Source of the DNA: Cupriavidus sp. 2SB
GTDB lineage: Bacteria; Pseudomonadota; Gammaproteobacteria; Burkholderiales; Burkholderiaceae
Direction: 5' to 3'
Assembly (NCBI RefSeq): GCF_005503625.1
Contig: NZ_SCMX01000026.1
Coordinates: 1 to 64,000, forward strand
DNA length: 64,000 bases
Part shown: positions 8,049-16,177 of the stretch, in pieces
Position numbering within the stretch: the stretch's first letter is position 1
Layout of the letters: each line of letters starts with the position of its first letter
Program-made: the position numbers and the translations under genes
The notes under the pieces: model-generated
The model's database searches: none
What the model saw: only the letters and a program-made list of their open reading frames with translations
Told to the model about the DNA's origin: nothing

Positions 8049-9070
8049 GACGCGCGCCGCTCCGGCCACAGCGCCAGGGCTTCCAGGCAAGAGCGGCGAT
8101 GGGCAGCGCCGTGGCCGGGCGGGATTTCCACGCCCGGCAGGCGCAGGCCGATGTCCACGCTGTCACCCGCCGACACCAGCCACGCGCAGAGCCGTGAGAG
8201 TCGCGCTTCGGTATCCATCGACACCGGCAGCGTGTGCCAGTCGATCCAGCACGCAGGCGGTTGAGGCATCTGGCCGGTGCGGCTCATCCAGCGGCCCGTG
8301 CGGGCACTGTGCTTCCAGGCGATGCGATGCAGGGGGTCGCCGGGGCGATATTTGCGAAGCTGGTCAATGCCATCCTCCGCGGCCGTGGTGACCGCGCCTT
8401 CGTCGTCATCGCCGGGGCCCGACATCTGCGGCAGCGGTGGCGCATGGCGCTCGGGCGCAGGATAGACGATGGTCGCCAGCGGGAAATCCGCATAGCTCCA
8501 CACGTGGAACATGCCGAACGGGAAGCGGCTGAACAGCGTAACGCGCGGCAATGCGAGTCTCCCGCGTTGCTGCGCCGGAAGGCGAATCGACAGCGTACCC
8601 TCGTTGCCTTGCGTGCCTCCGAGTGTCAGCGAGACCGCATCGACCGCGTCCGACGATGCGCAGCGCGCTTCGATACCGATGCGCGCCAGGCCATCGTGCT
8701 GCCGCGCGTACAGCACGAAGACTGCCGCGTCTCCGGCGAAGGCCGGGGCCACAGGGCCGGCAGAGAGTTCGAGGTCGAGCAGGTTGCGATAGGCCATCCA
8801 CATGCAGGACATGCCGATGCCGACCAGCAGGAATGTCAGCGCGAAGCCCAGGCTGATGTTGTAGTTCAGCGAGGTGGTCAGCATCGCCAGCAGCAGCACG
8901 ACAAAGCCGAGTCCGCTGCGGGTGGGCAGGATATAGAGATGACGGCGGTCGAGCCTGATCACGCCGTTGACGGGCGGGCGTGGGCGGCGCGGCCACCTCG
9001 ACGATGTGCGTGCGGAGGTAGTCGGTCGTATCGAGCCGCGTGGATCGGGCACCGCCGGGGCGCGTCGCAT
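8045..9070 (-). CDS. DUF58 domain protein
   Basis: A 341-residue membrane-anchored protein. Two adjacent hydrophobic segments lie around residues 50-95, followed by a beta-rich region and the DUF58 signature YRPGDPLHRIAWKHSAR near residue 240. DUF58 proteins almost always accompany MoxR ATPases and often TgpA, as here; they are thought to be substrates or partners of the MoxR chaperone. The gene is 21 bp behind moxR and overlaps tgpA by four bases. Confidence 0.9.
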   Translation of the reverse strand: MRRAPAVPDPRGSIRPTTSARTSSRWPRRPRPPVNGVIRLDRRHLYILPTRSGLGFVVLLLAMLTTSLNYNISLGFALTFLLVGIGMSCMWMAYRNLLDLELSAGPVAPAFAGDAAVFVLYARQHDGLARIGIEARCASSDAVDAVSLTLGGTQGNEGTLSIRLPAQQRGRLALPRVTLFSRFPFGMFHVWSYADFPLATIVYPAPERHAPPLPQMSGPGDDDEGAVTTAAEDGIDQLRKYRPGDPLHRIAWKHSARTGRWMSRTGQMPQPPACWIDWHTLPVSMDTEARLSRLCAWLVSAGDSVDIGLRLPGVEIPPGHGAAHRRSCLEALALWPERRAS

Positions 9071-9091
9071 GGTTGCGGAAGGGAAATCCGG

Positions 9092-10003
9092 TCAGGGAAT
9101 CGCCACGCCCGCCAGCAGACGGTCGAGGGCTGTGGTCGGCTGGCCGGACGGCAGCAACCTGTGCGCGGCCACCGGCACGAACACCGCCTGGATATCTTCA
9201 GGGATCACCATTTCGCGTTGGTGCAGCAGTGCCCAGGCGCGGGCGCAGGCCAGTAGCGACAGCCCGGCGCGCGGCGAGAGTCCTGCAATGAAACCCGATT
9301 CGTTGCGCGTGGTCTGGACCAGTGCGAGTGCGTAGTCCACCAGCGCGGGACTCGCGTAGACGCGGCCGACCGCCGCCTGCAGCGCCACGACCTGTTCCGC
9401 GTCCATCACCGCCGTGACTTCCGGCTTGGCGGTGCCGCCGAGATACAGCACGCGCTCGAAGGCGGGGTCGGGATAGCCGAGCGAGATGCGCATCGCAAAC
9501 CGGTCAAGCTGGGATTCGGGCAACGCGTGGGTGCCAACCTGTTCGAGCGGATTCTGCGTGGCGATCACGAAGAACGGCGCCGGCAACGCGTGGGTCACGC
9601 CGTCGTGCGTGACCTGGCGTTCGGCCATGGCTTCGAGCAGCGCGCTTTGCGTCTTCGGCGGTGCGCGGTTGATTTCGTCGGCCAGTACAAGTTGAGCGAA
9701 GACCGGGCCGCGATGGAATCGGAAATCGCTGGATTCACGGTTGAACACCGATACGCCGATCAGGTCAGCCGGCAGCAGGTCACTGGTGAACTGCACGCGC
9801 CGATACTGCAAGCCCAATGTTTGCGCCAGCGCATGGGCCAGCGTGGTCTTGCCTACGCCGGGCACGTCCTCCAGCAGCAGGTGGCCGCCAGCGAGCATGC
9901 ATGCCAGCGCCAGCCGCAGTTGGCGGGGTTTGCCCAGCACGATGCGGCCTAGCTGGTTCTGGGCCTCGGCGAGCGAGGCGGTAATGCGGGGTCGGGCAGT
10001 CAC
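9092..10003 (-). CDS. MoxR-family AAA+ ATPase
   Basis: A 303-residue AAA+ ATPase with a Walker A motif (EDVPGVGKTTLA), Walker B (LVLADEINRAPP) and the sensor-1 region (FFVIATQNPLEQVG). MoxR proteins act as chaperones that assemble or activate membrane-associated partners. It heads an operon with DUF58 and TgpA. No ATG fits; the GTG at 10003 gives a family-length N-terminus beginning VTARPRITASL. A longer in-frame reading would run antisense through the PhyH gene and was not accepted. Confidence 0.88.
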   Translation of the reverse strand: MTARPRITASLAEAQNQLGRIVLGKPRQLRLALACMLAGGHLLLEDVPGVGKTTLAHALAQTLGLQYRRVQFTSDLLPADLIGVSVFNRESSDFRFHRGPVFAQLVLADEINRAPPKTQSALLEAMAERQVTHDGVTHALPAPFFVIATQNPLEQVGTHALPESQLDRFAMRISLGYPDPAFERVLYLGGTAKPEVTAVMDAEQVVALQAAVGRVYASPALVDYALALVQTTRNESGFIAGLSPRAGLSLLACARAWALLHQREMVIPEDIQAVFVPVAAHRLLPSGQPTTALDRLLAGVAIP

Positions 10004-10254
10004 GATGGCGGCATCAGTAGGGTTGGCGATGTCGTTCGGTGCAGCAGGGTCGGGCCATTGTAGCGGCGGTAACGGCGCATGGGTCGCATTGGACCGTGGG
10101 TTTCCGCACCATGATTGAGGCGTTGGAGTGGGCGGGCGGGCCGATATCTCACCGCATTTGGCTGGACGGCGATGTCGACTCGCACCGGATCGCGCCGGTT
10201 CTGGCATCATCGGCCTGTTAGCAGCTGCCACTTTCAGAAAAGTCTTACCCTGCA

Positions 10255-11100
10255 ATGACTGCCTCGCCATCGCGCGCCGCTCAGGCGTCCGCCTCCCTCG
10301 ATTTCGATTGTTCCGCGCCGCTGGCTGATCAGGCGGCATTGGCCAGCCTGGCCCGCGAGTTTCAGGCTGGCGGCTATATCGTGCTGCGTAACTTTGCCAG
10401 CGAGGCCACCTGCGCCGCGCTGGAAACCGTGACGCGCCAGCATCTGGCGGCGGCGGCACCGCCGGTCGAGTTCGAGGCCGATCTTGGCTACCCTGGGGCG
10501 CCGGCCACGCGGCAGGCCGAAGGCGGCCATACGGTGCGCCGGTTGCGCCAGGCATACGGCCGCGACGAAGCCTTCCGACGCTGGGCCAGCGATCCGCAAC
10601 TGCTGGCCACGGTGGAGGCACTATTGGGCGAGCCGACTCGCCTGACGCTGGCACATCATAACTGCGTGATGACAAAGCATCCGCACTTCGGCAGCCAGAC
10701 CGGCTGGCACCGCGATACGCGCTATTGGTCGTTCGTGAAACCCGAATTGGTCACGGTGTGGCTGGCGCTGGGCGATGAAGACGAGCGCAACGGCGTGCTG
10801 CGCGTGATCCCGGCGTCGCATCGCGCGAAACTCGACCCGGCCCAGCTCGATCCCGCCGAATTCCTCATCGAAGCGCACCCGAACAGCCAGGCGCTGCTCA
10901 AGGGCGCGATGCCGCTGGCGCTGCATCGTGGCGACGTTCTGATGTTCGACAGCCGGCTGTTCCACGCGGCAGGGCGCAACGATTCGGAAGCGGTCAAGCT
11001 GTCGGTGGCGTTTGCCTACTTTGGCGCCAGCAACCGGCCCATCAGTGGATCGCGCTCGGCGGAGTTCGGCAGTGTGGAGATGCCACCGTCGGCGCTGTGA
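10255..11100 (+). CDS. Phytanoyl-CoA dioxygenase (PhyH) family protein
   Basis: A 281-residue Fe(II)/2-oxoglutarate-dependent oxygenase. The metal-binding facial triad is visible as H and D in TGWHRDTRYWS and the distal H in SRLFHAAGRN; a downstream Ser/Lys region (EAVKLSVAFAYFG) could hold 2-oxoglutarate. The family hydroxylates many small molecules, from fatty acyl-CoA to ectoine and mitomycin precursors, so the substrate is open. It is divergent from moxR with a 250 bp gap and is followed by its own terminator. Confidence 0.87.
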   Translation: MTASPSRAAQASASLDFDCSAPLADQAALASLAREFQAGGYIVLRNFASEATCAALETVTRQHLAAAAPPVEFEADLGYPGAPATRQAEGGHTVRRLRQAYGRDEAFRRWASDPQLLATVEALLGEPTRLTLAHHNCVMTKHPHFGSQTGWHRDTRYWSFVKPELVTVWLALGDEDERNGVLRVIPASHRAKLDPAQLDPAEFLIEAHPNSQALLKGAMPLALHRGDVLMFDSRLFHAAGRNDSEAVKLSVAFAYFGASNRPISGSRSAEFGSVEMPPSAL

Positions 11101-11114
11101 CCTCGGACTGAACG

Positions 11115-11153
11115 AAAAAAAGCCGCCTCATGTTTGAAGGCGGCTTTTCTTTT
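11115..11153. terminator. Bidirectional terminator
   Basis: AAAAGCCGCC pairs with GGCGGCTTTT around an 11-base loop, with A-tract and T-tract on either side. It ends the PhyH transcript on the plus strand and could end the small minus-strand gene at 11181. Confidence 0.88.
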
Positions 11154-11180
11154 GCCGAGGCGCAGAGCTTTCGAGCTGGC

Positions 11181-11348
11181 TCAGACAGCTTTCCGTCGAT
11201 CGGACGTGCCGCGGAGCAGTGCGACGAGATCGGCAAAGCGGAAGGGCAGCAGCGGCGTGGCGTGCCGGATGGCATCACGGCGTGCGAAGTGGCTCAGGAG
11301 CTGCTCGCCCACCGGACGGTCGAAGTACGAAGCCTCCGGGTAGTTCAT
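11181..11348 (-). CDS. Possible small 55-residue protein
   Basis: An open frame of 55 codons starting MNYPEASYFDRPVGEQLL and ending RGTSDRRKAV. It has no recognised domain, membrane segment or signal. A GGGGA ribosome-binding site lies six bases before the ATG, a GTATAC-type site similar to those of the nearby gene cluster lies about 30 bp upstream, and a terminator lies 28 bp downstream. These three signals make a real transcript plausible, but the coding status is unproven and a short leader RNA is an alternative. Confidence 0.45.
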   Translation of the reverse strand: MNYPEASYFDRPVGEQLLSHFARRDAIRHATPLLPFRFADLVALLRGTSDRRKAV

Positions 11349-11374
11349 GGTTAATCCCCATTGTGGTCACAAAA

Positions 11375-11391
11375 CGCAGACAGTATACACT
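11375..11391 (-). promoter_or_regulatory. GTATAC-type site A
   Basis: On the minus strand it reads AGTGTATACTGTCTGCG. This shares GTATACnnTCT with sites at 16110 and 17141. It lies between the gntR stop and the possible 55-codon gene. Confidence 0.45.
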
Positions 11392-11456
11392 TCGATGGTG
11401 CACTGCGCCATTTCGTGGTGCGTAATGGGGTATTGCGTGGTGCGTGGGCGAAGCGC

Positions 11457-12170
11457 CTAGCTTTGCTCGCCGCCCTCCGCCTGGATCGATTCCACGGCCT
11501 TGGCGGCGCTGAAAACATGCCGCGTGGCCAGCAGCGCGGCCAGGTCGGCGTCGCCGGCAATGACGGCCTGGAGGATCTGCGCGTGCTCGTCCCAGTTGGT
11601 GCGCGCGCGGCTCATGTTGGCCGGCGCGAAGAGCAGCGCGGTGCGTTCGCGCAGCGAGCGCATCATGTCCTGCAGCACGCTGTTGGCAGCGATGTTGCCA
11701 AGCACTTCGTGAAAGCGCGAGTTCAGTTCGACAAAGCGTTCGGTCTGGCCGGTGTTCACGGCCTCGTTCCCCTCCCTGAGTACCTGCTCGATTTCCGCGA
11801 TCAGCGCCGGGTCGCGGCGCTGCGCGGCCAGCTTGGCGTTGAGCCCTTCGAGCGTGGCGCGTACCTCGACCATTTCCCGCGCGATGTTGGGCGACAGTCG
11901 GGCCACCGAGGCCCCCCGGCGCGGCTCGATGCGCACCAGCCCTTCGGCGGCCAGCGCGCGCAGCGCTTCGCGCACCGGAATGCGGGATACGCCAAGTTCG
12001 AGCGAGAGGGTGTTCTCGACGAGCCGTTCGCCTTGTTCGTACTGACCGCCAAGGATGCGCTGGCGCAGGGTGTCGGTCACAAGTGCGAAGAGCGGGGAAT
12101 GCTGGGCGCCCAGGCTGGTGGCCGGGGCGTCAGGATTCGGCTTGAGGGCACTGGCGGTGGCGTCGTTCAT
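11457..12170 (-). CDS. GntR-family (FCD/FadR subfamily) regulator
   Basis: A 237-residue transcription factor. The N-terminal winged helix covers about residues 25-95 (LRQRILGGQYEQGERLVENTL, then SRIPVREALRALAAEGLV, the GntR signature). The C-terminal all-helical FCD domain covers about 100-225 and carries metal-ligand-like residues (FVELNSRFHEVL and a late DEHAQILQA). FCD regulators usually respond to organic or amino acids. It lies at the end of the diiron-oxygenase cluster and has its own GTATAC site upstream, so it is the best candidate for the pathway regulator. Confidence 0.9.
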   Translation of the reverse strand: MNDATASALKPNPDAPATSLGAQHSPLFALVTDTLRQRILGGQYEQGERLVENTLSLELGVSRIPVREALRALAAEGLVRIEPRRGASVARLSPNIAREMVEVRATLEGLNAKLAAQRRDPALIAEIEQVLREGNEAVNTGQTERFVELNSRFHEVLGNIAANSVLQDMMRSLRERTALLFAPANMSRARTNWDEHAQILQAVIAGDADLAALLATRHVFSAAKAVESIQAEGGEQS

Positions 12171-12235
12171 GGTCGGGATCGGCCGTCGGAATACTGGGAA
12201 ACGCCGTAGCGATGGCTACGGCTGGAATGCCGCTA

Positions 12236-12252
12236 TTGTATACCGTCCCTAC
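12236..12252 (+). promoter_or_regulatory. GTATAC-type site B, in front of gntR
   Basis: TTGTATACCGTCCCTAC, 66 bp upstream of the gntR start. It shares TTGTATAC and a downstream TC/TAC block with site C at 16110, consistent with autoregulation. Confidence 0.5.
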
Positions 12253-12288
12253 TTCATGCAGACATAGGGTAGACATCCACCCGCCCGA

Positions 12289-13293
12289 TCAGCCGCCTCC
12301 GTGCTGGAACGTGAACCCGTCCGCGCGAAGGAAGGGCACCTGCGCGCCCAGCGCCATGAAGGTCTGCTTGGCGTCGTGGATCATGTTTGGTGAACCGCAC
12401 AGGTAGATCGCATGCTCGGAGAGGTCGCCCAGGTCCGCGGCGACCGCGTCGTGCACATAGCCGCGTCGCCCATGCCACGTATCGTCGCCGCGCGACAGTA
12501 CTGGCACGTATTGAAAGTCGTAGAGCCGCTCGCCCCATCTAGCGATTTCCTCGTGCAGATAGAGGTCCGCCGCCGTGCGCATGCCCCAGTAGAGCCAGAC
12601 GGGCGGGCAGTCGGGGTCGTCCATCAGGGATTCGAGCATGCTCTTGATCGGCGCGAGGCCGGTGCCCGTGGCCACCATCAGCAGCGGGCGATAGTCCTCC
12701 TTGTGCAGGCTGAAGCTGCCATGCGGGATTTCCACGTCGAGCGTGTCGCCAGCATGCAGACGCGGCAACTGTTGCGACGTGAATCGTCCATTGGCGATCT
12801 GCCTGACGTGGAAGTCGACGACGTTGCCATTCGGTGCCGATGCCATCGAGAAACTGCGATGGGTACCATCCTCCAGCAGCACCTTGAGGTATTGCCCAGG
12901 CGCGAAGTCGAACGGTTCGTCATCGGGCAGCGCGAGTTGCAGGTGCAGTACGTCGGGCCCGAGCGGCGAGACTGCGCGCACCGTGGCGGTAGTGCGCCGG
13001 GCAGGTGCCAGATTGCTCGCTTCACGCGCGGTGCTGAGGACGAGGTCGCCATCGGGCCGTGCCTGGCAGGCCAGCGCGTAGCCGTCGGCGGCCTCGGCCT
13101 CGGACAGTCCCATCGGAAAATCCTCGTAGGAGACCGACCCCTGCACCACGCGCACGCGGCAGGTGCCGCAGCCGCCGAACGTGCATTCGTGGGCCAGGTC
13201 CACGCCGCTGCGCAACGCGGCGTCCAGTACCGATTCGCCTGGGGCCACCATGAAGACCTGCTGTGTTTCCGCGATCTCTACGCGATGGGACAT
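12289..13293 (-). CDS. 2Fe-2S/FAD/NAD(P)H oxidoreductase (electron-transfer component)
   Basis: A 334-residue three-domain reductase like those of benzoate dioxygenase and phenol hydroxylase. An N-terminal plant-type ferredoxin domain has ligands in HECTFGGCGTC and a fourth Cys in ALACQARP. An FAD domain follows (HRSFSMASAPN, the RxYS-like motif), then an NAD domain (LLMVATGTGLAPIKS, with the terminal AIYLCGSPNMI motif). It moves electrons from NAD(P)H to a ferredoxin or oxygenase. It is the last gene of the minus-strand operon that begins with the diiron enzyme, 13 bp behind the GlcG/HbpS gene. Confidence 0.9.
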   Translation of the reverse strand: MSHRVEIAETQQVFMVAPGESVLDAALRSGVDLAHECTFGGCGTCRVRVVQGSVSYEDFPMGLSEAEAADGYALACQARPDGDLVLSTAREASNLAPARRTTATVRAVSPLGPDVLHLQLALPDDEPFDFAPGQYLKVLLEDGTHRSFSMASAPNGNVVDFHVRQIANGRFTSQQLPRLHAGDTLDVEIPHGSFSLHKEDYRPLLMVATGTGLAPIKSMLESLMDDPDCPPVWLYWGMRTAADLYLHEEIARWGERLYDFQYVPVLSRGDDTWHGRRGYVHDAVAADLGDLSEHAIYLCGSPNMIHDAKQTFMALGAQVPFLRADGFTFQHGGG

Positions 13294-13306
13294 GACCCCT
13301 CCTTCC

Positions 13307-13786
13307 TTATTTCTTGATGTCGGCTTGCGCCAGCACGGTCAGGTCTTCGGCGGCCAGCAGGTCGCGCAGCGCTTCGAGCGCCGCCACGCCGCAGGCGGTG
13401 TCTTGCTCGCCGTTGCCACCGGAGAGGCCCACGCCGCCGATCACTTCGCCGTTGACCACGATCGGGTAGCCGCCCACGAACACGGCGAACTTGCCTTCGA
13501 AGCTCCACTGGATGCCGAAGGCTTCGTTGCCGGGCAGGGCGGGGCCATTCGGCGCCGTGTTGAACAGGTGCGTGGACCGCTTGTGGCCGGCGGCGGTGAA
13601 CGCCTTGTTCCACGCGATCTGCGGGCCGGTGATGCGCGCGCCGTCCATGCGTTCGAGCAGCAGTGGATAGCCGCCGTCATCGACGATGCAGATGGATTCC
13701 AGCACGCCGATTTCCTCGGCGCGGCGAACGGCGGCGGCCACCATGTGGCGGGCTTCCCGCAGTTCGAGCTTGATGGCTTTCTTCAT
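13307..13786 (-). CDS. GlcG/HbpS (DUF336) family protein
   Basis: A 159-residue single-domain protein of the GlcG/HbpS type. The Gly-rich C-terminal core is clear (YPIVVNGEVIGGVGLSGGNG), as is an internal FGIQWSFEGKFAVFVGG segment. Members bind heme or cobalamin, or have been suggested to act in small-molecule oxidation, and often sit in catabolic operons with dehydrogenases. Here it is two bases downstream of the aldehyde dehydrogenase gene. The exact role is unknown. Confidence 0.85.
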   Translation of the reverse strand: MKKAIKLELREARHMVAAAVRRAEEIGVLESICIVDDGGYPLLLERMDGARITGPQIAWNKAFTAAGHKRSTHLFNTAPNGPALPGNEAFGIQWSFEGKFAVFVGGYPIVVNGEVIGGVGLSGGNGEQDTACGVAALEALRDLLAAEDLTVLAQADIKK

Positions 13787-13788
13787 GG

Positions 13789-15237
13789 TTAAACCCCCTG
13801 GTAGATGGTCTTGATCTGCGTGTAGAAGTCCAGCCCGGCGCGGCCCGATTCGCGGAACGTGGAGGTGCTGGAGCGCTTCAGGCCGCCGAACGGCGCGTTG
13901 ACGAGATTGCCGGTGGTGGTGCGGTTGATCTTCACCGTGCCGGATTCGATATCGCGCGCGAAGTCGTGCATATAGCGCGGATTGCGCGTGGCAATGGCGG
14001 CGGACAACCCGTATTCCGTGTCGTTGGCCGTGGCGATGGCCTCGGCATAGCTGCTCACTTCGATGATGGCGAGCACCGGGCCGAAGATTTCCTCGCGTGC
14101 GATGCGCATTTGCTGCGTGACATCGGCGAATACGGCTGGCGCCACGTAGTAGCCGTGCGCGAAATCGCCATCGGTCAGCCGCTCGCCGCCGCATAGCAGC
14201 GTGGCTTCCTGCTTGCCGGTTTTGATATAGCCGAGCACTGTGTCGAGCTGCTTGCGCGTGGCAAGCGGGCCGAGGTCCATGCCCGGCGTCGGGCCACTGC
14301 CGATCTTCAGCGCCTTGACCTTGCTGACGAGCTTTTCCGTGAACGCCTGCTTCACCTCGCGCATGACCAGGATGCGACTCGTGCCTGTGCATGCCTGGCC
14401 GGACAGCGACAGGCCGCCCTTGATGGCGAGATCCACGGCGCGGTCCAGATCGGCGTCTTCCATGACGATCAGCGGGTTCTTGCCGCCGAGTTCCATCTGC
14501 GTGCGCGTGGTCATCGGCGCGGAGCGGTGAATCTGCTCGCCGGCTGCGGTCGATCCCGTGAACGACACGGCGCGCACCGCGCGGCTTTCGACGATGGTCG
14601 GACCCACTTCGGCGGCGCTGCCGGTGATGAAATTCAGCACGCCTTTGGGGATGCCAGCGCGCACGAAGGCTTCGGCCAGGCGATAGCCGGACAGCGGCGC
14701 GTCCGACGATGGCTTGAAGACTACGGTGTTGCCCGTGATCAGCGCCGGGGCGATCTTGCGGGCTGGAATCGAAACCGGGAAGTTCCACGGCGAGATCACG
14801 GTCACCACGCCCAGCGGTTCGCGCTGGCTGTAGACCAGCATGTCCGGATCATCGTTCGGATAGCTCTCACCGCCAAAGGTCTGGCCTTCCACCGCGTAGA
14901 AACGCAGCGTTTGCGCCGAGCGCATGACTTCATCGCGCGCCAGGTTCAGCGCCTTGCCTTCCTCGCGTGTCAGTTCGGCGGCAATGGTGTCGGCGTTGGC
15001 TTCCAGATGCGCGGCGGCATCGTTGAGGATCTTCGCGCGCTTGCCGATCGGCGTTTTTTTCCAGCCATCGAACGCGGCGGCTGCGGCGGAGACGGCGGCA
15101 GCGGCGTCGCGCGCATCGGAGGCGGCATGGCGGCTCACGATGTCGCGCGTGTCAGCCGGATTGACGTTCTCCAGCGTGCGGCCGCTGGTGCTGTCACACC
15201 ATTCGCCGTCGATGTAGTTGCGGTACGTCTCGGTCAT
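13789..15237 (-). CDS. Aldehyde dehydrogenase (NAD(P)+-dependent)
   Basis: A 482-residue member of the aldehyde dehydrogenase superfamily. The cofactor-binding region reads VISPWNFPVS and KPSSDAPLSG; the general base Glu is in QMELGGKNP and the catalytic Cys in GQACTGTSR. The overall pattern is closest in memory to semialdehyde dehydrogenases such as 2-oxoglutarate semialdehyde dehydrogenase, but the substrate cannot be fixed. The start MTETYRNYIDG gives the usual N-terminus. Its place between the diiron enzyme and GlcG/HbpS suggests it oxidises an aldehyde released in the pathway. Confidence 0.92.
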   Translation of the reverse strand: MTETYRNYIDGEWCDSTSGRTLENVNPADTRDIVSRHAASDARDAAAAVSAAAAAFDGWKKTPIGKRAKILNDAAAHLEANADTIAAELTREEGKALNLARDEVMRSAQTLRFYAVEGQTFGGESYPNDDPDMLVYSQREPLGVVTVISPWNFPVSIPARKIAPALITGNTVVFKPSSDAPLSGYRLAEAFVRAGIPKGVLNFITGSAAEVGPTIVESRAVRAVSFTGSTAAGEQIHRSAPMTTRTQMELGGKNPLIVMEDADLDRAVDLAIKGGLSLSGQACTGTSRILVMREVKQAFTEKLVSKVKALKIGSGPTPGMDLGPLATRKQLDTVLGYIKTGKQEATLLCGGERLTDGDFAHGYYVAPAVFADVTQQMRIAREEIFGPVLAIIEVSSYAEAIATANDTEYGLSAAIATRNPRYMHDFARDIESGTVKINRTTTGNLVNAPFGGLKRSSTSTFRESGRAGLDFYTQIKTIYQGV

Positions 15238-15333
15238 TGTGGGGGCTCTGTCGAGGGACTCTGGGGATGCGTGGACCGGACGCCGGCGCATGGGCGCGGC
15301 ATCCGGCGTGGGGCAATGCCGTAAGGTGACCGC

Positions 15334-16059
15334 TCAGGCGGCCACAGCCTCGGCCCCAGTCTTCACGTCGACGTAGTCGTAGTACAGGGCCGTGGTGTAC
15401 AGCAGCCGCATCTGCGCGCCGATCTCGCAGATCTTCAGGCAGCGCGCCTGCAGCTCGGGCGTGTTGGCGTGCTCGAGCACGATCTGATAGCCGCGCTCGC
15501 CGTGGATTTCGTCGGAGACGATATGGAGGTCGAAGAACTCCACTTCCTCGTCGGTGAAGCCGTACTTTTCGCGCAGCGTGGGGGTTTGCTTGCGGTAGAT
15601 CGACGGCACTTGCGACTCCAGGCCCACTACGAGGCCGGCAACAGCGACTACCGGGTCTTCGCGCATTGCCACGGCGTAGCACCAGCTTTGCAGGCCGCGC
15701 GTGGTGGGCGACATGTTGTCGGGGCTCACCACACGTTCGCGCGTGGTGCCGCAGGCTTCGGCAAAGCGGATCAGCAGGTCGGTGTGGCGATCGCCGCCGA
15801 TCTCTTCCTCGTACATGTTGGCCAGCAGGAAGTCCTTGGCCTCGGTCATGTGGTCGGGCGTGCGCGCATAGATGTAGGCGAGGTAGTCGGCGAACGGGCC
15901 CACGTAGTGATAGTGGTTCTCGGCCCAGCGCGCCAGATGCTCGCGCGAGAGCGTGCCGCTGGCCCATGCCTTGCTGAACGGCGCCTGGTTGGCGCTCTTG
16001 CCCTTGATGGCGTTTTCGAGCGCAGCACGGAATTCTTCACGGTTCATCAGTTCGGCCAT
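15334..16059 (-). CDS. Heme-oxygenase-like diiron enzyme (PqqC/CADD-like)
   Basis: A 241-residue all-helical protein of the TenA/PqqC-like superfamily that carries a full diiron ligand set: E85 and H92 (YEEEIGGDRH), E148 (VVGLESQ), and H179, D183, H186 (LHIVSDEIH). The spacing matches the chlamydial CADD protein and other heme-oxygenase-like diiron oxidases (UndA, SznF, BesC). Those enzymes use O2 and outside electrons for N-oxygenation, oxidative C-C cleavage or decarboxylation. It is the first gene of an operon that supplies a reductase; two ferredoxins are encoded nearby. Substrate unknown. Confidence 0.85.
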   Translation of the reverse strand: MAELMNREEFRAALENAIKGKSANQAPFSKAWASGTLSREHLARWAENHYHYVGPFADYLAYIYARTPDHMTEAKDFLLANMYEEEIGGDRHTDLLIRFAEACGTTRERVVSPDNMSPTTRGLQSWCYAVAMREDPVVAVAGLVVGLESQVPSIYRKQTPTLREKYGFTDEEVEFFDLHIVSDEIHGERGYQIVLEHANTPELQARCLKICEIGAQMRLLYTTALYYDYVDVKTGAEAVAA

Positions 16060-16109
16060 TTGAGGCTCCTTGTGTCTGGATCTTCTGATCGCGGGGTGGA
16101 AGGACTACT

Positions 16110-16126
16110 TTGTATACTTTCTACAA
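16110..16126 (+). promoter_or_regulatory. GTATAC-type site C, in front of the diiron-oxygenase operon
   Basis: TTGTATACTTTCTACAA is an inverted repeat (TTGTA, seven bases, TACAA) 50 bp upstream of the first gene. It is the most symmetric of five related sites in the cluster. FCD-type GntR operators commonly have this form. Confidence 0.6.
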
Positions 16127-16141
16127 CGTGATTCGGGCGAT

Positions 16142-16173
16142 AAAAAACCGCGCAGCGCCGGGCTTGCGCGGTC
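16142..16173 (-). terminator. Terminator of the ornithine-cyclodeaminase-family gene
   Basis: On the minus strand ACCGCGCA and TGCGCGGT form a stem followed by T6. It separates the gene at 16178-17107 from the downstream diiron-oxygenase operon, so these are distinct transcripts. Confidence 0.85.
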
Positions 16174-16177
16174 CGGG

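Noticed and set aside
10004..10675. N-terminal extension of MoxR to 527 residues
   Set aside because: It overlaps the PhyH gene antisense and has low-complexity composition unlike MoxR.
15334..16059. TenA thiaminase or PqqC
   Set aside because: A complete set of diiron ligands is present and no thiamine or PQQ genes are nearby.
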